A DNA stretch of 64,000 nucleotides from Ceratothoa steindachneri (GCA_963969495.1 OZ018319.1:207421233-207485232), one strand, 5' to 3'; shown: positions 22,941 to 34,650, counted from the stretch's first letter. Made by a program: numbers and translations. The notes: generated by a model not told the origin, from the sequence alone.

Positions 22941-23479
22941 ATGGATGGTCCTGGCGTCGTCTACCTCCCGAGTCTTTTTTTCTGAGAAGTAAATTTTTGC
23001 AATGGTGCCATAGTCACATATCTGATCTTCCATCAATGCTTCATTTCTCTTTACTCAGGTTGATGTGAATCTGAGTATCTCTTTTCTATCTTTATTTCTC
23101 CAGTTCTTCTCCTTTTCTCTTCTTCCCCTCTGCTTCCTTTCATCCTCCCATGGTGAAGCTGCCCATCATGACCGTTGTCACAGCAACGCAGCTTCTGCTG
23201 GTGATCAGGTTATAAGGCTGGGTAATGGCAGTTATCCTAGTCGCCATGCGCTAGCAGGGAAGGTAGGAAGGTCTTTTGACCTATTGTGAGGTAACACCCG
23301 TTTAAGCATGGCAGCGCCATGCCAGTAGCTTCCTCTCTTGCTCGGCACCGCTGTAGAGTATGAACTAGCTCTTCTATGCCAAAGGTCAAAAAGGTTCACG
23401 TTAAATTGATAGCTTACTGCACATAATCTAATTCCAACCATCCTTTTCCTAACCTCCTCTCGGACTCTTGCTTTCGATT

Positions 23480-24851
23480 GGCTGTTACTAATTTGTTGTG
23501 GTAATATTCATGTGAATCCTGGCCCTACTCTCTGGCACACTGGTCGAGTTCTTTACTCCAATGTAAGAGGGCTACACAAGAATCTCAGAGACCTTACTGT
23601 TGTCAGTCGGTCCTATGACATAAGTATATGGGCAGAATCTTTCGTTTCCGACTATCGCCACAAATCTGAGCTTAAGTTTCCTGAGTTCTGTCACCCCCTG
23701 CTTTTTCGCCGTAACCCACGAAATCGTCAGTGGGGAATGTCCATCTATATTCGTGATGGTTTCTCCGCTCATAGAAAAACTAACTATGAATGTGGCTGCC
23801 TTGCGCATTTAGACCCAAATACACAACTTTTATATTTTGGGGCGCTTATCGCAACCCCGATTGCGATGATACCATATATGGTTGCCTATTAACAGCCATG
23901 GCCACTAACTATTTTGATGATCGCAAAGCAGTTTTTGTTTTTGTTGGTGGTTTCAATGTTCACCATCGTGAATGGCTTGAGTCTGCAACACCAAAAGATA
24001 TTCATGGTCGTGCAGTATATGATTTTGCTAGTGTTTCAGGCTGTTTACAGTTGGTGTCCGGCCCTACTCATCATGCTGGTAACTGTCTCAACTTAGTACT
24101 TACGAATGTACCTGATATTGTTAAGGCAGAAATTAATGCACCCATAGGTACATCCGATCACTCTGCCCTTACTATCAAACTTGACCTTAGGCAAACTGTC
24201 CCTTCTTATACTATTACGAAAGAGATTTATCTAAAAAACACGGTTAACTTGAATAATGTCCATGATGATGTTTCCAGGATCCGATTGGGGGCCATTCTTT
24301 GCAGTGCTGAGCCCATGTCCGCTTTCAATGAACAGATACTTAGTATTATTTCTCGCCGAGTCCCTGTTAAAAGGATCTCACACCGGTTCAATGATAGAGC
24401 CTGGTTTACATTTGAATGCAAAGCTGCTCGGGATGCCAAACAGGCAGCATACCGCCACTGGTCTCAGCTATGCACAAGAGAATCTTTGAACGAGTATGTT
24501 CTAGCAAAATCTCAAGTAGAGAGGATTTATCATGATGCGGAAAGGGAATATCTCAGTTCTGCCAAGGATAAATTGTTGAGCGCCACTGATCCACATAAAT
24601 GGTGGTCCACCCTTAAATCAGTGGTCTTTGACTGCAGCTCATCACTACCCTCACTGTTCTCTGAGAACGGTCAACTTATCACGAGTCCAAAGGAAAAAAC
24701 TCATCTTTTGAAGAAGCACTTTGACTCTAAGCTTAGTAGAGAGCAATTAATTTGCAATCAAGAAATGGCCATTATGCCTATTCTTAATAAAATTGCATTT
24801 CGGACCAAAGAAGTGGAGAAGCTACTCAATGCTCTTGATCCCCAAAACTGA
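23480..24851 (+). pseudogene. Family B ORF2: endonuclease and linker
   Basis: The endonuclease opens with NPGPTLWHTGRVLYSNVRGL; YSNVRG corresponds to the first APE block and WAES to the Mg-binding Glu. After a frameshift near 23810 come FVGGFNVHH at 23937-23963, where the usual GDFN aspartate is Gly, and GTSDHSALT near 24150, the intact terminal SDH box. Then follow the NDRAWFTFECKAARDAKQAAYR linker and the HKWWSTLK motif. The 353-codon frame 23790-24851 is open to LLNALDP, where a deletion of roughly 30 residues plus a frame change breaks entry into the RT. The D-to-G change alone should abolish nicking. Confidence 0.85.
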
Positions 24852-26160
24852 ATGCAGTATTTAGATGCCTCATACGATCTGGATCGTTCCCCTAGTGCTG
24901 GAGGGGCTGGCATACATTACGCCTAGTCCTAAGAGAACTCCTTCCCCTGATCCCTCCAATTATCGTCCGATCTCTATTACACCAATAATTTCTAAAGTTT
25001 TAGAGCACCTCGTTGCAGCTCGCCTTTTCCGCTTTCTTGAGAGATCAGTTGTTCCCCCTTGTAATCAATTTGCTTATCGAAAAAAGCTTGGTACAACAGA
25101 TGCACTTCTTACCATCTCTCACAAGATCCAGTTAGCACTAGACCAGGAGCTTGAGGCCCGCATAGTTCAACTGAATCTCTCAGCTGCCTTTGATAGAGTA
25201 AATCATAATGGCTTGCTGAAGAAGCTAAGAGATATTGGTGTTGGTGGACAGATTTTATCTATTTTAGAGCAATTCTTGGTGGGTTTCACCCAGAGGGCTT
25301 GTGTTGATGCCAACTTCAGTGACTAGCATTCTGTCCACTAGGGCGTTCCGCAGGGCAGTGTTATCAGACCTCTACTCTTCAATATTTACACTGCTAACCT
25401 CTTTAGCAACACAAAAAATATTATGTATGCTTATGCAAACGATGTAGCTCTGCGCGCGACTATTGACTCCCATCACTCTCGCAGCATTGCATCTAATTCC
25501 ATCAATGAAGATCTTCGATGCATTTCTATATGGTGCCATAGATAGAACATGAAGCTTAACATCGCTAAATCTAAATGTATGTGTATCTCACTATCTCGTA
25601 GCCCTTTTCCTCAACATAAACCTCTTCATGTTGATGGTTTAGCATTGAACGATGTGGACGAACTGGACATTTTGGGCGTTAAATTTGATTCCAAATTAAC
25701 TTTTGAGTGTCACATCAGATCTCTTGTGACTACTGCTTCGCAGAAATTGGGAATCATGAGAAAGGTTTATGCCACTTTCAATGATACTTCCGTGTTCGCC
25801 ACTTGCTTCTGAAGCTTTATTCTTCCAGCTTTGAAATATTGTGCCCCTGTCTGGTCGTCTGCTGCTACCTCACAGTTGCATCTTATTGACAGAGTATCTT
25901 ATACTGCCAGCTTTCTTTGTGGCAGTAATGTCCAATGGAACCTTGCACATCGCCAGAAGATCAGCAATGTGTGCATGCTCTATAAGTTACAATCCAATCC
26001 GCATCATTCACTGTATATTTCCTTGCCAAATCGCTTTGTAGCAAGGAGAAACACTCGTTAGGCTTTGGCCTGGCATCCTATTTGTTTTCAGTCTACGGAT
26101 GCCGTACTAGCCAGTTTCAGCGTTGCTTTCTGCCAAATGCTGTCCATCTTTAGAATTCCT
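24846..26160 (+). pseudogene. Family B ORF2: reverse transcriptase and thumb
   Basis: The frame resumes with PKLNAVFRCLIRSGSFP at about 24848, shifts, and continues with NYRPISITPIISKVLEHL and QFAYRKKLGTTDALLTI. The first catalytic block reads LNLSAAFDRVNH. Stops follow at 25324 and 25339, then GVPQGSVIRPLLFNIYTANL. The catalytic YADD box is YAND at 25432-25443 (tatgcaaacgat), so one essential Asp is Asn. The thumb has DILGVKFDSKLTFECHI, and the tail has KYCAPVWSSA. Several more stops (25544, 25810, 26060) confirm decay. Confidence 0.85.
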
Positions 26161-26545
26161 TGGACGAAGAGACTTCTGCATCGAATAGTGTAGATGCCAT
26201 TATCGTGTTATTTTTTTATTTGTTGTTTTTTCTTGTTTGAATATTCTATATACAGCATATCTTGTTTTGTTTTAATGTTGCTATATACTGTTTTTCAAAA
26301 TTTTTATTTAATTTTATTAGTCAATAATTTAATTTAACTGAATCCATAGATGACTGGAAGCCTTGAGGTTTTTCTTAACCTATCTTTTCCCAGTTTGTTC
26401 TTCTATCCCACTTCCTTTTCTTCTTACCATCGTTCCCTCTTCGACGTTGCAGGTGCGCGGAGATTGCTAATTGCAATCTATAGTGCTTGCACTCTTCCCG
26501 TTCTACCTGTCTCATCTTGTGTAATAATAATAATGATAAACTAAC

Positions 26546-26994
26546 ACAAATTTAATTTAACAATGATATGATTTAACTCTTCCTTAAATCTTCGGTTTAA
26601 TTTCGCTTTAATATGCAAGTTTAGTCTCAATAATTATATAGGAGTTTCTTAATGCTAGAAAGGTCACAGCGATGGGTGACCAAAATGTTAGGCGTTATAC
26701 AGTAAAATATCTAATGATATCCATTTTACATGAAATCATGTAGCATTAGCAGATTTACAACAATAATTCATATAGTGACAACCGATTTTACAACAGCAAC
26801 TCATGTAATTATAGCCGCTTGACGAAAAATCCTGTGGAAAAAAAAATTCTCAGTCAATGGCCCAGTTCAGTGCAGACCATTTTCGGCTCAGAACCTATTT
26901 GGCCCAGACCTTTTTCGGCGCAGACCCGTTTCGGCACAAATCCTGTTCAGCGCAGACCTTGTTAAAATTTTTAAAAAGTCAACGAGATCTCCTT
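26546..26994. other. No gene; contains a minisatellite
   Basis: AT-rich DNA with one short repeat array, listed separately. Confidence 0.5.
26864..26963 (+). repeat. 16-17-bp minisatellite
   Basis: Six imperfect units resembling ttcggcgcagacccgtt, giving repeated (F/A)ADPF- and AQTFF-like peptides in the overlapping ORF. Confidence 0.8.
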
Positions 26995-27330
26995 GTGAGC
27001 GATGGCGTTCGTTCTTTCGATCGTTCAAACATAACTCAAAAACTATTGGACTGATTTCTGCCAAATTTGGTGGACCACAAGAGCATTAACCTAAGAGGAA
27101 AATATAGTTTTTTTTTCAAGGTAAATTTGGTGGAAATTATATAATCGCTAACATGTTTTAATTTATTGGTTACAAAATTGCACGAAAACTAATTTCCCGG
27201 ATGTGGGAATGAATCATATTAAATGCATATTAGTATATTGCTAGTGGTATATATTATATTGCAAAACTAAACCTTCTTAATACGTAAAAGAACTTAATGT
27301 TGAAAATTTATTAAGCATCTGGAATTTGTT
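26995..27330 (+). repeat. Dispersed ~330-bp repeat, copy 2
   Basis: Reverse-complement partner of 16453-16785. Both copies begin with gttcgttc-ttcgat-gttcaaacat and share tttggtggaaattatataat and ttattaagcatctgga. No protein motif. Confidence 0.75.
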
Positions 27331-27669
27331 AAAACTAGAAATATGTAAAGGTAAAATAACAATTAATATCTCGACCAAGATCTAATATTGGTATCTATAT
27401 AAGTGGCTAATGAACGCATACAATAATAATATATTAATATAAAATAATAATAATATATTAATAATAAAATTAATAATAAAATATAATAATAATAAAAATA
27501 ATGATAATCAACTAGAAATATGTAGAGGTAAAATTAAAATTAATAACTTAACACAGACTTAAATTTGGTATACATATATGAAGCTAATTGAACGCATAAA
27601 TTAATAATAATATCTCAGAAACTAGGGCCTTATTAGATATGTACGTCACAGTAAAATAAACACAGAACA
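27331..27669. other. AAT-rich simple DNA
   Basis: Scattered aataataatatattaat repeats; no gene. Confidence 0.7.
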
Positions 27670-29045
27670 TTAAACATTTTCATTTCGTTTTAATCTTGAC
27701 TTCAAACGTGAACACGATTCATAATTGTGAGAAATTCCTCTTAAATATTCAGTGTACGTAATATTCTCAAAATTCTCCCTCAGTCTACGAATACGTTCAT
27801 CTGCATCCCAGAATTTCTTTAATTTTAAGGGAGGATTATGGCCTGCAAAAAGCTTTTCATAATAGGGGTTTTTTCTTCTTTGTACTTTACGCAAACATTC
27901 AATAAATTTCCATATACTTGGATGCTGCATTTCAAGTTCCGATTGCAACCTCCTGTTTGCTGCTTCTGCATGATTGTTTGTCCTTTCTTCTTCATAATTG
28001 TCTTCAAGCCAATTAAATTCCTCTAGATAATCGGGTAATTCGTGACTTAACTGCTAGATTTCTTCATTTATGTGATCTATAGGAATAAAAGCTAAAACAC
28101 AGACTATTTTGCATTTTAAGTTAAACTCTGGATCATTTGTGCATTGAAGAGAAAGTCCTAAAGCACAAACGTGCTTTCTCATATTTTGACACAAATGAAA
28201 AACAACAACCTCTGATCTCTGCCTGAAGGGAAATGCACTTGTAAGCTATTAAAACTTGTCAATTCTTAGTCACAGTTGATAATTGTTGAACAAGAATCTA
28301 TGTTCAATTTTTAAAATCATGTCGGATAATTTGCCATAAGTTCCACGAACTTTATTTGGGATCAAAGCGTATAGCAAGGGATGAACGCCCCTGTATTTTT
28401 CACCTGAGATTACATAAATCTGGGAAAAAAGAGGTTGTGTGATTTTAAATCTACCACCAACAAATACACTTTTCACACTCATATAATAATCTCACGTTAC
28501 CTTTACGTGCAAATATTAAAATTCTACAAGAACTTTCAGAACATCCACTATCTGCAGCAAAGTTTCTTCCGTTTTTTCTCCACCAAAAGTCTAAGATTTG
28601 ATTTTTTTCTGGGATAACAAAACTGGGTAAATCCATTGGGCTCATCTGGTATGATCTTACATTGTTTCTTTGTCTACAGACCACCCTTTTTAAAGATCAA
28701 TTATCTAGCATAGCTCCTTGGCAAGCTTGAGATAAATTCGGTGAGCCTTCGTTGACAACTATAACAGTTCTTTCTACTGCGTTGCTTGTATGCATCTTTA
28801 TTTGAGTTAAAATGCTGTCTCTCTGAATGTTTGATAGAAATAGATCGTGTTAATGGTTATTAATATATTCAAAGATTTCTTCATTGCGAACATGACTTCT
28901 TGATTTACATAAATCTTTTCTTTCACAGCTATTAAATTTTGTTTCCTTATCCCCACTATATCTATCAAAGACAAATAAAACCATCCATTTCAAATTTTGC
29001 TTTCCATTTTTTGATATTATAAGCGCTGCAATATTTTGCGTCTAA
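27670..29045 (-). pseudogene. FLYWCH-MULE transposase gene (Mutator-like), decayed
   Basis: Read on the minus strand, the order is that of animal MULE proteins. A FLYWCH-like zinc-binding segment at about 28900-29020 has WMVLFVFDRYSGDKETKF and then C...C...H spacing. It is followed by the pre-core with SGCSESSCRILIFARKG near 28530. The RNase H-like core near 28450 reads FVGGRFKITQPLFSQIYVI, where the usual FVDGTF aspartate is Gly. LLYALIPNK and TYGKL follow. After a frameshift near 28270 come VVVFHLCQNMRKHV, ERTNNHAEAANRRL and the C-terminal WKFIECLRKVQ and EYLRGISHN. Interruptions are a stop near 28700, one near 28050, and the frame break near 28260, where the second catalytic Asp block is missing. 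No terminal inverted repeats were identified. A domesticated FLYWCH gene is less likely given the lesions. Confidence 0.8.
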
Positions 29046-29970
29046 GAAAAGTTTGATCAATGAAATATTTGAAATTTTTATAGATTTAAATAAATTAATC
29101 ACTTGAAATTATTAAAATGAAACTCATAAAAACTGAATTGTATATGAGTTCTGAATATCTAAAAAGTTCAGAAAGTTTGATTTAAGGTGAGCCAGTTCAT
29201 CAACTCGAGAGATGTCTAAGACACAACTGAATTTAAAATTCAAAACCATTTTCTATTTATACAATTCACTGCTGGAAAAATATAATCTCTAATTCTTTGT
29301 TAAATTTGATGGTTCCAAGAGTTTACATCTTGATGTTCAAAAGGAGCATATTAGTAAAATCTTCCCAAATCTCTTTCCCATAAATATTTAGAAATATGCG
29401 TCTCAACCTTTGTTTGAACCAGGCCTGGTCAGATTTCTAAGAGTACAATAAACATAGGAATTTAATTTGCGAGCTCAATAAAAAAGGGATTTAATTTCTT
29501 CAGTTTAAAATGATCAAATATAATTCATAAATATTTATAACAGGTCAACCATTATCCTAAAGACTAAATACTAAATCTATTGCCCCCTTTACAAGGCTTT
29601 TGGGGTTGTTATTTAAAATTTATATCCCTATTTATAATTCTATTCCTTATCTTTTTCAAATCTTCCCTAAGAACCTGGTATACCAAAGAGTTTAAAGCAC
29701 CATATTGGAAATAAAAAATAAATGGAATAAATTTTTTCGAAATTTTCTTGCGGAGGTGAGTAGCGAACCAAGCACACTGAGTCAGCAAGCAACAGTTTGA
29801 TCTCAGTTAAAGCAACCCTTTAGACCAATAAGTTATGTGGGTTTGGTTTGATCCCCTGCCCGAATATTGTCGCAATTAGGAAGGAACATTTTTCCAAAGA
29901 AAAATTATTCCGTTTAACTTCTTCTCTGCAGATTGACTGAATTATATGCATCCCGGGATACAAGTATTTC

Positions 29971-29973
<3 letters not shown>
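29046..29973. other. No gene seen
   Basis: AT-rich DNA. A GGTTTGATCCC-like string occurs near 29843, but no tRNA fold could be built around it. Confidence 0.5.

Positions 29974-30042
<69 letters not shown>
29974..30042. repeat. (TA)n microsatellite
   Basis: About 69 bases of TA. The Tc1-like element at its right appears truncated at this point. Confidence 0.95.
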
Positions 30043-30044
<2 letters not shown>

Positions 30045-30049
30045 GGGAA

Positions 30050-30806
30050 ACGGATTTACGGCTAGAAAGAAACCGTGGTTGTCTCAGGTGAAAAGAAGAA
30101 CCGATTGTCCTGCGCTAAAGAGCATGAAGATTGGACTAAAATCGTTTGGACTGATGAAAGCAGCTTTGGCGTAGGTTCACTACATTAGTTTCCACCAATT
30201 TATTACGCTTTTACACATTGTTATTGCATACCAAATTTTGTATTGGATACCAAAAATGATCAGTAAAATTTGTATTTCTCCTCAGAACTTTGGGACCCCT
30301 GGAGCTTTTTATGTTCGTCGAAAAGGTAGGGAAGCTTATGATCCGAGATGTGTTGTCCCAGCAGTCAAATTTAGATGTGACAGTGTAATGGTTTGGGGCT
30401 GCATGTTGTCTTCAGCTCCAGGATTGTTTTTAATTTGTGAGGGGAGAATTAATTCCAACAGTTACACCAGCATTTAGCAACCTTCGTTAGGTAAAATTTT
30501 CAATGATGTCATTCCGGATGGTCTAATCATTCAACAAGATAATGCTCCATGCCACACATCTATAGTCTCATTGGGTTGGTTTGAAAAGAAAGGGGTGACG
30601 TTGATGGAATGGCGCCCTCAATCTCCAAACTCCAACCCCATTGAACATTTGTGGTCACACTTGGGCACAAGAGTGAGGGTGCACAAATGTCCATCAAAAA
30701 GTGAATTAACAGCCAATATTCATGAAGACTGGCAAAAATTGAGCCAACCATCTGTGCCAACTTAGTCTCAGGTTTAAAGGCAAAAGAAGGACCCATAAAA
30801 TATTAA
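30050..30806 (+). pseudogene. Tc1-like transposase catalytic domain with probable intron
   Basis: After GFTARKKP and a frame change near 30088, the frame reads LSCAKEHEDWTKIVWTDESSFG, the first catalytic D being in TDESSF. A 115-base GT...AG segment (30171-30285) interrupts it, and removing it joins SSFG to NFGTPGAFYVRRKG in frame. VPAVKFRCDSVMVWGCM, QQDNAPCHTS (second D, near 30540) and SNPIEHLW (E) follow. Exactly 34 residues lie between the second D and E, the Tc1 DD34E signature. Lesions are few: a TAG at 30475-30477 and a frameshift near 30745 before the terminal KEGPIKY. The catalytic triad is intact, so it decayed recently. Confidence 0.85.
30171..30285 (+). other. Probable spliceosomal intron in the Tc1-like transposase
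   Basis: The donor is GTAGGT and the acceptor ttgtatttctcctcag. Its borders fall exactly on codon boundaries (phase 0), and both flanks align with continuous family sequence. An insertion of other origin is possible, but the exact GT-AG fit favours an intron. Confidence 0.6.
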
Positions 30807-30918
30807 TTATTGATAGAATATACGCAAAAATGTTATTTGAATTATGTCAAGTATGAAATAAATGAGTTCCAATCATATTCTCCACTTTTTCATACGTGCC
30901 CCATAATTTTTTTCAAGG

Positions 30919-30919
<1 letters not shown>

Positions 30920-30964
<45 letters not shown>
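30920..30964. repeat. (TA)n microsatellite
   Basis: About 45 bases of TA, just left of the second foldback element. Confidence 0.95.
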
Positions 30965-30969
<5 letters not shown>

Positions 30970-30991
30970 TGGGTAGCAGTCTCTCCTGCAT

Positions 30992-31269
30992 GCAAATTTT
31001 GTTGAAGACCATTGTGTATTTTGCCTTAATTAATTTCTTTTGGCAACTTTCTCTTCTTCTAACTATCTTTTTTATTTCATCTTGTAGATGGTGGATCACT
31101 TGTCCTGTATTCACCTCTTTTAAATGAATGTGTTTGGTAAAAAGAGGTGAATACAGGACAAGTGATCCACCATCTACAAGATGGAATAAAAAGGATAGTT
31201 AGAAGAAGAGAAAGTTGGCAAAGCAAATTAATTAAGGCAAAATGCACAATGGTCTTCAACAAAATTTGC
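30992..31269. repeat. Foldback (palindromic) element, family member 2
   Basis: Two 129-base arms (30992-31120 and 31141-31269) are near-perfect reverse complements around a 20-base loop. Arm landmarks are gcaaattttgttgaagacca, ggcaactttctcttcttct, catcttgtagatggtggatc and cacctcttt. They match 18125-18387 closely. The minus strand reads NTGQVIHHLQDEIKKIVRRR, KLIKAK and MVFNKIC in an open frame of 74 codons, perhaps a trace of the parent element. Confidence 0.9.
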
Positions 31270-31279
31270 ATATATATAT

Positions 31280-32021
31280 GAACACATTAATGTTCACGTA
31301 AATCCAGCATAAAACCACGATATCTTGAGTAAATTTATTTCAAACTTGGCTTAGACAGAGACATCCGTCCTTTTCCGTCGCTACAAAATTAGAAACACAA
31401 ATCGTAATCTAAGCAGTGGAATGGTGCTAGAAAGCATTCTTAAGAAGAGATCTGATTAAGGCTTTACTTATCAAATGGTTGGGGTTGAATTGACCTTCGG
31501 ACGAAATAAATTAGTTATTTCTCTCATGAGAGAAGATTCATTTAAGCGTCTGTGGATATAATTGCTAGAATTATAAATGATTTTAACATTTATAAAATCT
31601 ATTTCATGGATTTCATTTAGACATACTTAATAACAACTTCGAAGATTAGCTCCACTGGCGTATGCCGTATTTGTTTTCTTTTTTTCTCGTAGGAAATCTA
31701 CAACTTTCATTAATATGCATATATTCATTCATTACAAAATACACAAAGCACACATGTTCCTTATAAAGTGGTTGTTCTTTGGACAAATAATTCGTAAAAT
31801 ACTCATATATTGTCACTTTTAAAGGCAAAGTTAATATTAGTTTTGGCGAATATTATGGATTTCTTTATTTAGGAAGAATACGGGAGGTTAATAAAATTGT
31901 TGAAAGCTTTTTTAATGGAAATAGTATGTGTGAGTAGATGTATTGGATCACGCCTTATAGTATCATTTTTCAATATAGTAGAGGAGAGAGAGAAAGCTAG
32001 AGAGAGAGAGAGAGAAAGAGC

Positions 32022-32053
<32 letters not shown>

Positions 32054-33600
32054 CATATTAGAAGACACAAAGATTAATAAGAGCATAGGACAACTCAATT
32101 AAGCAATCTATACTGAAAATACAGGAATAACCACAGGGGGAAAATCTGATTTTTTTTTAATACTCTTCTTTCTCTGAAGATGACTGAAAATTGGTGAGTG
32201 TATTTTTTTAATGTGATAAAATATGTGAGCTTAATAATTTTTTAAAATCTAGACTTAAAACTTTCTAGAATTCTTTACATATTTGCTTCAGCGATGAAAT
32301 TGTATTTTAGGTAATGTGTGACGAATCGCAGTTTGAGAAATACTTGTTAATGAAAAATTCAATCCTGCCTGTGTTGTGAGTGTCGTTAAACATACAACAT
32401 TTGTCATAGTCTGGTTTGTAATCAGTGGTAAAGGTACATGTATGTTATATATTTTTAGGTACCATCTGGCAGGATCAGTATCGAGCAGTTTGAAAACGAG
32501 ACATTCCGTAGACAAGTGAGTGGTTTATCAGTAAAGAATTATTGCATCTTCTGTTAGACGGGGCACTATGATAAACAATAAGGTCTTTAATCGCGATATA
32601 ATTTTCACCTTGATTGGATAGGTAACTCAACTGATATGAAACTGTTAGGAATTATATGTGCTTAGTCAAAAGAAAAACGAAATCAGATTCCATAGCAACC
32701 AAATCAAAGTTAATAGATTAATAAAAAGACTAATATGAGTATATAACCATGATGTTTAGTTACAAACCAACTGTCGTAACTTTCATAGAAACATGCTTCG
32801 AGGTAGATGGACCAACTAAGAAATAAATTTGTGGTGTACATCTTTAGCATATTCAGATATACTTTCTTACAACAAAATTGCATCATTTATCCACTAGCTT
32901 TGAATATTTGTCAATATAATGGACAATATCAAAATAAATTGCAAGTTAGTGAACGGGCTCAAATAATTAATTTTGTCACCCTCTTTAATAAATCAAATTA
33001 TGAAATCCCATTTTGTAGTAAAATGTTTATTATTTAAATATAGAATGCAAGTATAGGGAATATAAGTATTTATCCAACGGAAGAGTAAAAGAGAGTGCAA
33101 AATACAAGTAGATCTACATTTTGTCAATTGTCTTTCAAGTTTACTAGTTCCAACATATTCTAGAATTTATTATCTTTTACAACTTTGACCTTTACCACAC
33201 GCTTTCAAATTACTCCTTAATTGAATTCGCTTAAAAATGAATATGAAAAAATGCATTTCGTAGCTGAATTTCTGTATTCTTCTTGAGACTTAGAACTGGC
33301 CCCATAATTTTATCTCGCGTTCAGGCCGATGCCCATGCAATCTCACAACGTCCTCCTCACTATCCCCCATTTTCCCGATGGCCCCTTTCTCGTTAATTAC
33401 ACAGTTCAGGCAGCGAGGCCAGGCATTATTTCCCTCCAATAACAACAAATCAAACCACTCAAATCCTACAGCACTAATTGGCTATGAGGCCATAGATCTC
33501 CCCTCGCGTTGTCCAAAAACCGCCTATAACTCAGACGCCGGGAAAGAGCAAACGGCGAGACGGGGAAAGGGTGAAAGACAACAATACTCATTGTATCTTA
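31280..33600. other. AT-rich intergenic DNA, no gene
   Basis: Contains the GA-repeat block at 31985-32052 and otherwise only short ORFs without recognisable domains. Confidence 0.5.
31985..32052 (+). repeat. (GA)n microsatellite
   Basis: About 68 bases of GA repeats interrupted by gctaga and gaaag units. Confidence 0.9.
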
Positions 33601-33639
33601 AATGATGTCCAGCCCTTGATTCACAGGTTGATTATGTGT

Positions 33640-34070
33640 GGTACGTTCTAAATCTGTGTGAATTAAATATTTTTTTAATTCTATAGGGCCATCTGGCGAC
33701 TAACACCAAGGATAGAGTCATCATAATCAGTTCAGACAAAATTAATTCACAAAATACAAAAATAAACAAAACCAAGCAACATTCAGCCCTCGAGGACGCA
33801 ACTAATATCAATAAAGTGCGAAAAAATGGAGGACAGCGTCTCCCATATAATTCCAATAGTCCACTGTCAAGAGTGCACGAACCCGTCTCAAGAACAAGAG
33901 ACAAGAGGTAGTGACCATGCTCACCTGGGACAGTCAACAAAAATGTGCCAACAGTCTGTATGACCACACAATTGTCACATTAAGGTGCAAAGGAGCGCTC
34001 CATCAAAGGGCGGTGCGTCTCTCGACTATGCCCAATTCGAACACGAAAGAAAGCAACCCGAAGCCGTCAA
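33640..34070 (-). pseudogene. Family D ORF2 C-terminal tail
   Basis: The minus strand reads RVRIGHSRETHR, then MERSFAP, a stop, and CDNC, followed by HIF- and VDCP-type residues in shifted frames. This is the HIGHT...C..C...H...C-like end of I/R1-type LINE polyproteins after RNase H. The open frame 33632-33967 covers part of it in the wrong phase. Confidence 0.65.
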
Positions 34071-34179
34071 GGAATTAGGGCGTAGGTCCATGAGAACAAA
34101 TGCGGAACAATGGTGCACAACTTTCCATTGGCACTCTACCAATTTCTCGGTCAAGTAACCCACAGGGGTACCTAATTCT

Positions 34180-34650
34180 TGCTATTTAATCAGTGTGGGG
34201 AAGAGAAAAACGCTGCTCTGGTCACCCACTCCTCGTGGACTCTCTGGCTTCCTCATCGTCGTGCTCATTCTACACGCAATCCCTACATGTCCTCGAACTA
34301 GGCAGAAGAAAATCTTGACATCTACTCGGCTTGCGGCAATCGTGGCGTCAGGGATACCACGAACCAGGGGATGTGGAGATTCCAAAGCCCCGAGAGCACT
34401 CAGGGCGCTTTGTGAGTCGATATAGATAACAATCCGTCTTCGAAAACTGTTACAAAGTGGTATCGTTCATAATGAGACGTGTATTTCAACCAGCGCCTGT
34501 CTGAGTCCCACTGACTTCAAACATAAGAGATACGGCATAGAAACCGATCCCACTCTTTGCGCTTGTAGCCATTCGGGTACAGTAAGACGGAAGCAACTTG
34601 ACACGAAGTGTGCTCCAGACAGGTTGAAAGCAACACTCCCGGCGTAGAAG
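34180..34650 (-). pseudogene. Family D RNase H domain
   Basis: The box IVIYIDSQSAL sits near 34420, D being an RNase H catalytic residue. VDVKIFFC and RGHVGIA follow near 34300, matching the WxPGHxGIxGNE block. A frameshift falls exactly before NEHDDEEARES, so the last part (NE...AD) is out of phase. RNase H in ORF2 marks I-like elements and separates this copy from the other LINEs in the window. Confidence 0.75.

Larger units (their letters stand above)
23440..26545 (+). mobile_element. Jockey-like LINE (family B), nearly complete ORF2, decayed
   Basis: A non-LTR retrotransposon in plus orientation with apurinic endonuclease (about 23500-24200), linker (24200-24840) and reverse transcriptase plus thumb (24850-26060), ending in an AATAATAATAATGATAA-type tail near 26540. 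From memory, the protein resembles jockey-type elements abundant in decapod crustaceans. An upstream ORF1 was not recognised in the 22.7-23.4-kb DNA. The ORF2 start is unclear: coding similarity begins near 23480 with LLLICCGNIHVNPGPT. Confidence 0.85.
30043..30890 (+). mobile_element. Tc1-like (DD34E) transposon, 5' part lost
   Basis: A Tc1/mariner superfamily relic whose catalytic half is well preserved. The left part, with the N-terminal DNA-binding domain and left inverted repeat, is absent, and the copy starts at a (TA)n tract. The right inverted repeat may lie in the 30840-30900 DNA, but its partner is missing. Confidence 0.8.

Noticed and set aside
29750..29890. tRNA gene or tRNA-derived SINE (GGTTTGATCCC-like string)
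   Set aside because: No matching A box at proper spacing and no cloverleaf could be drawn.
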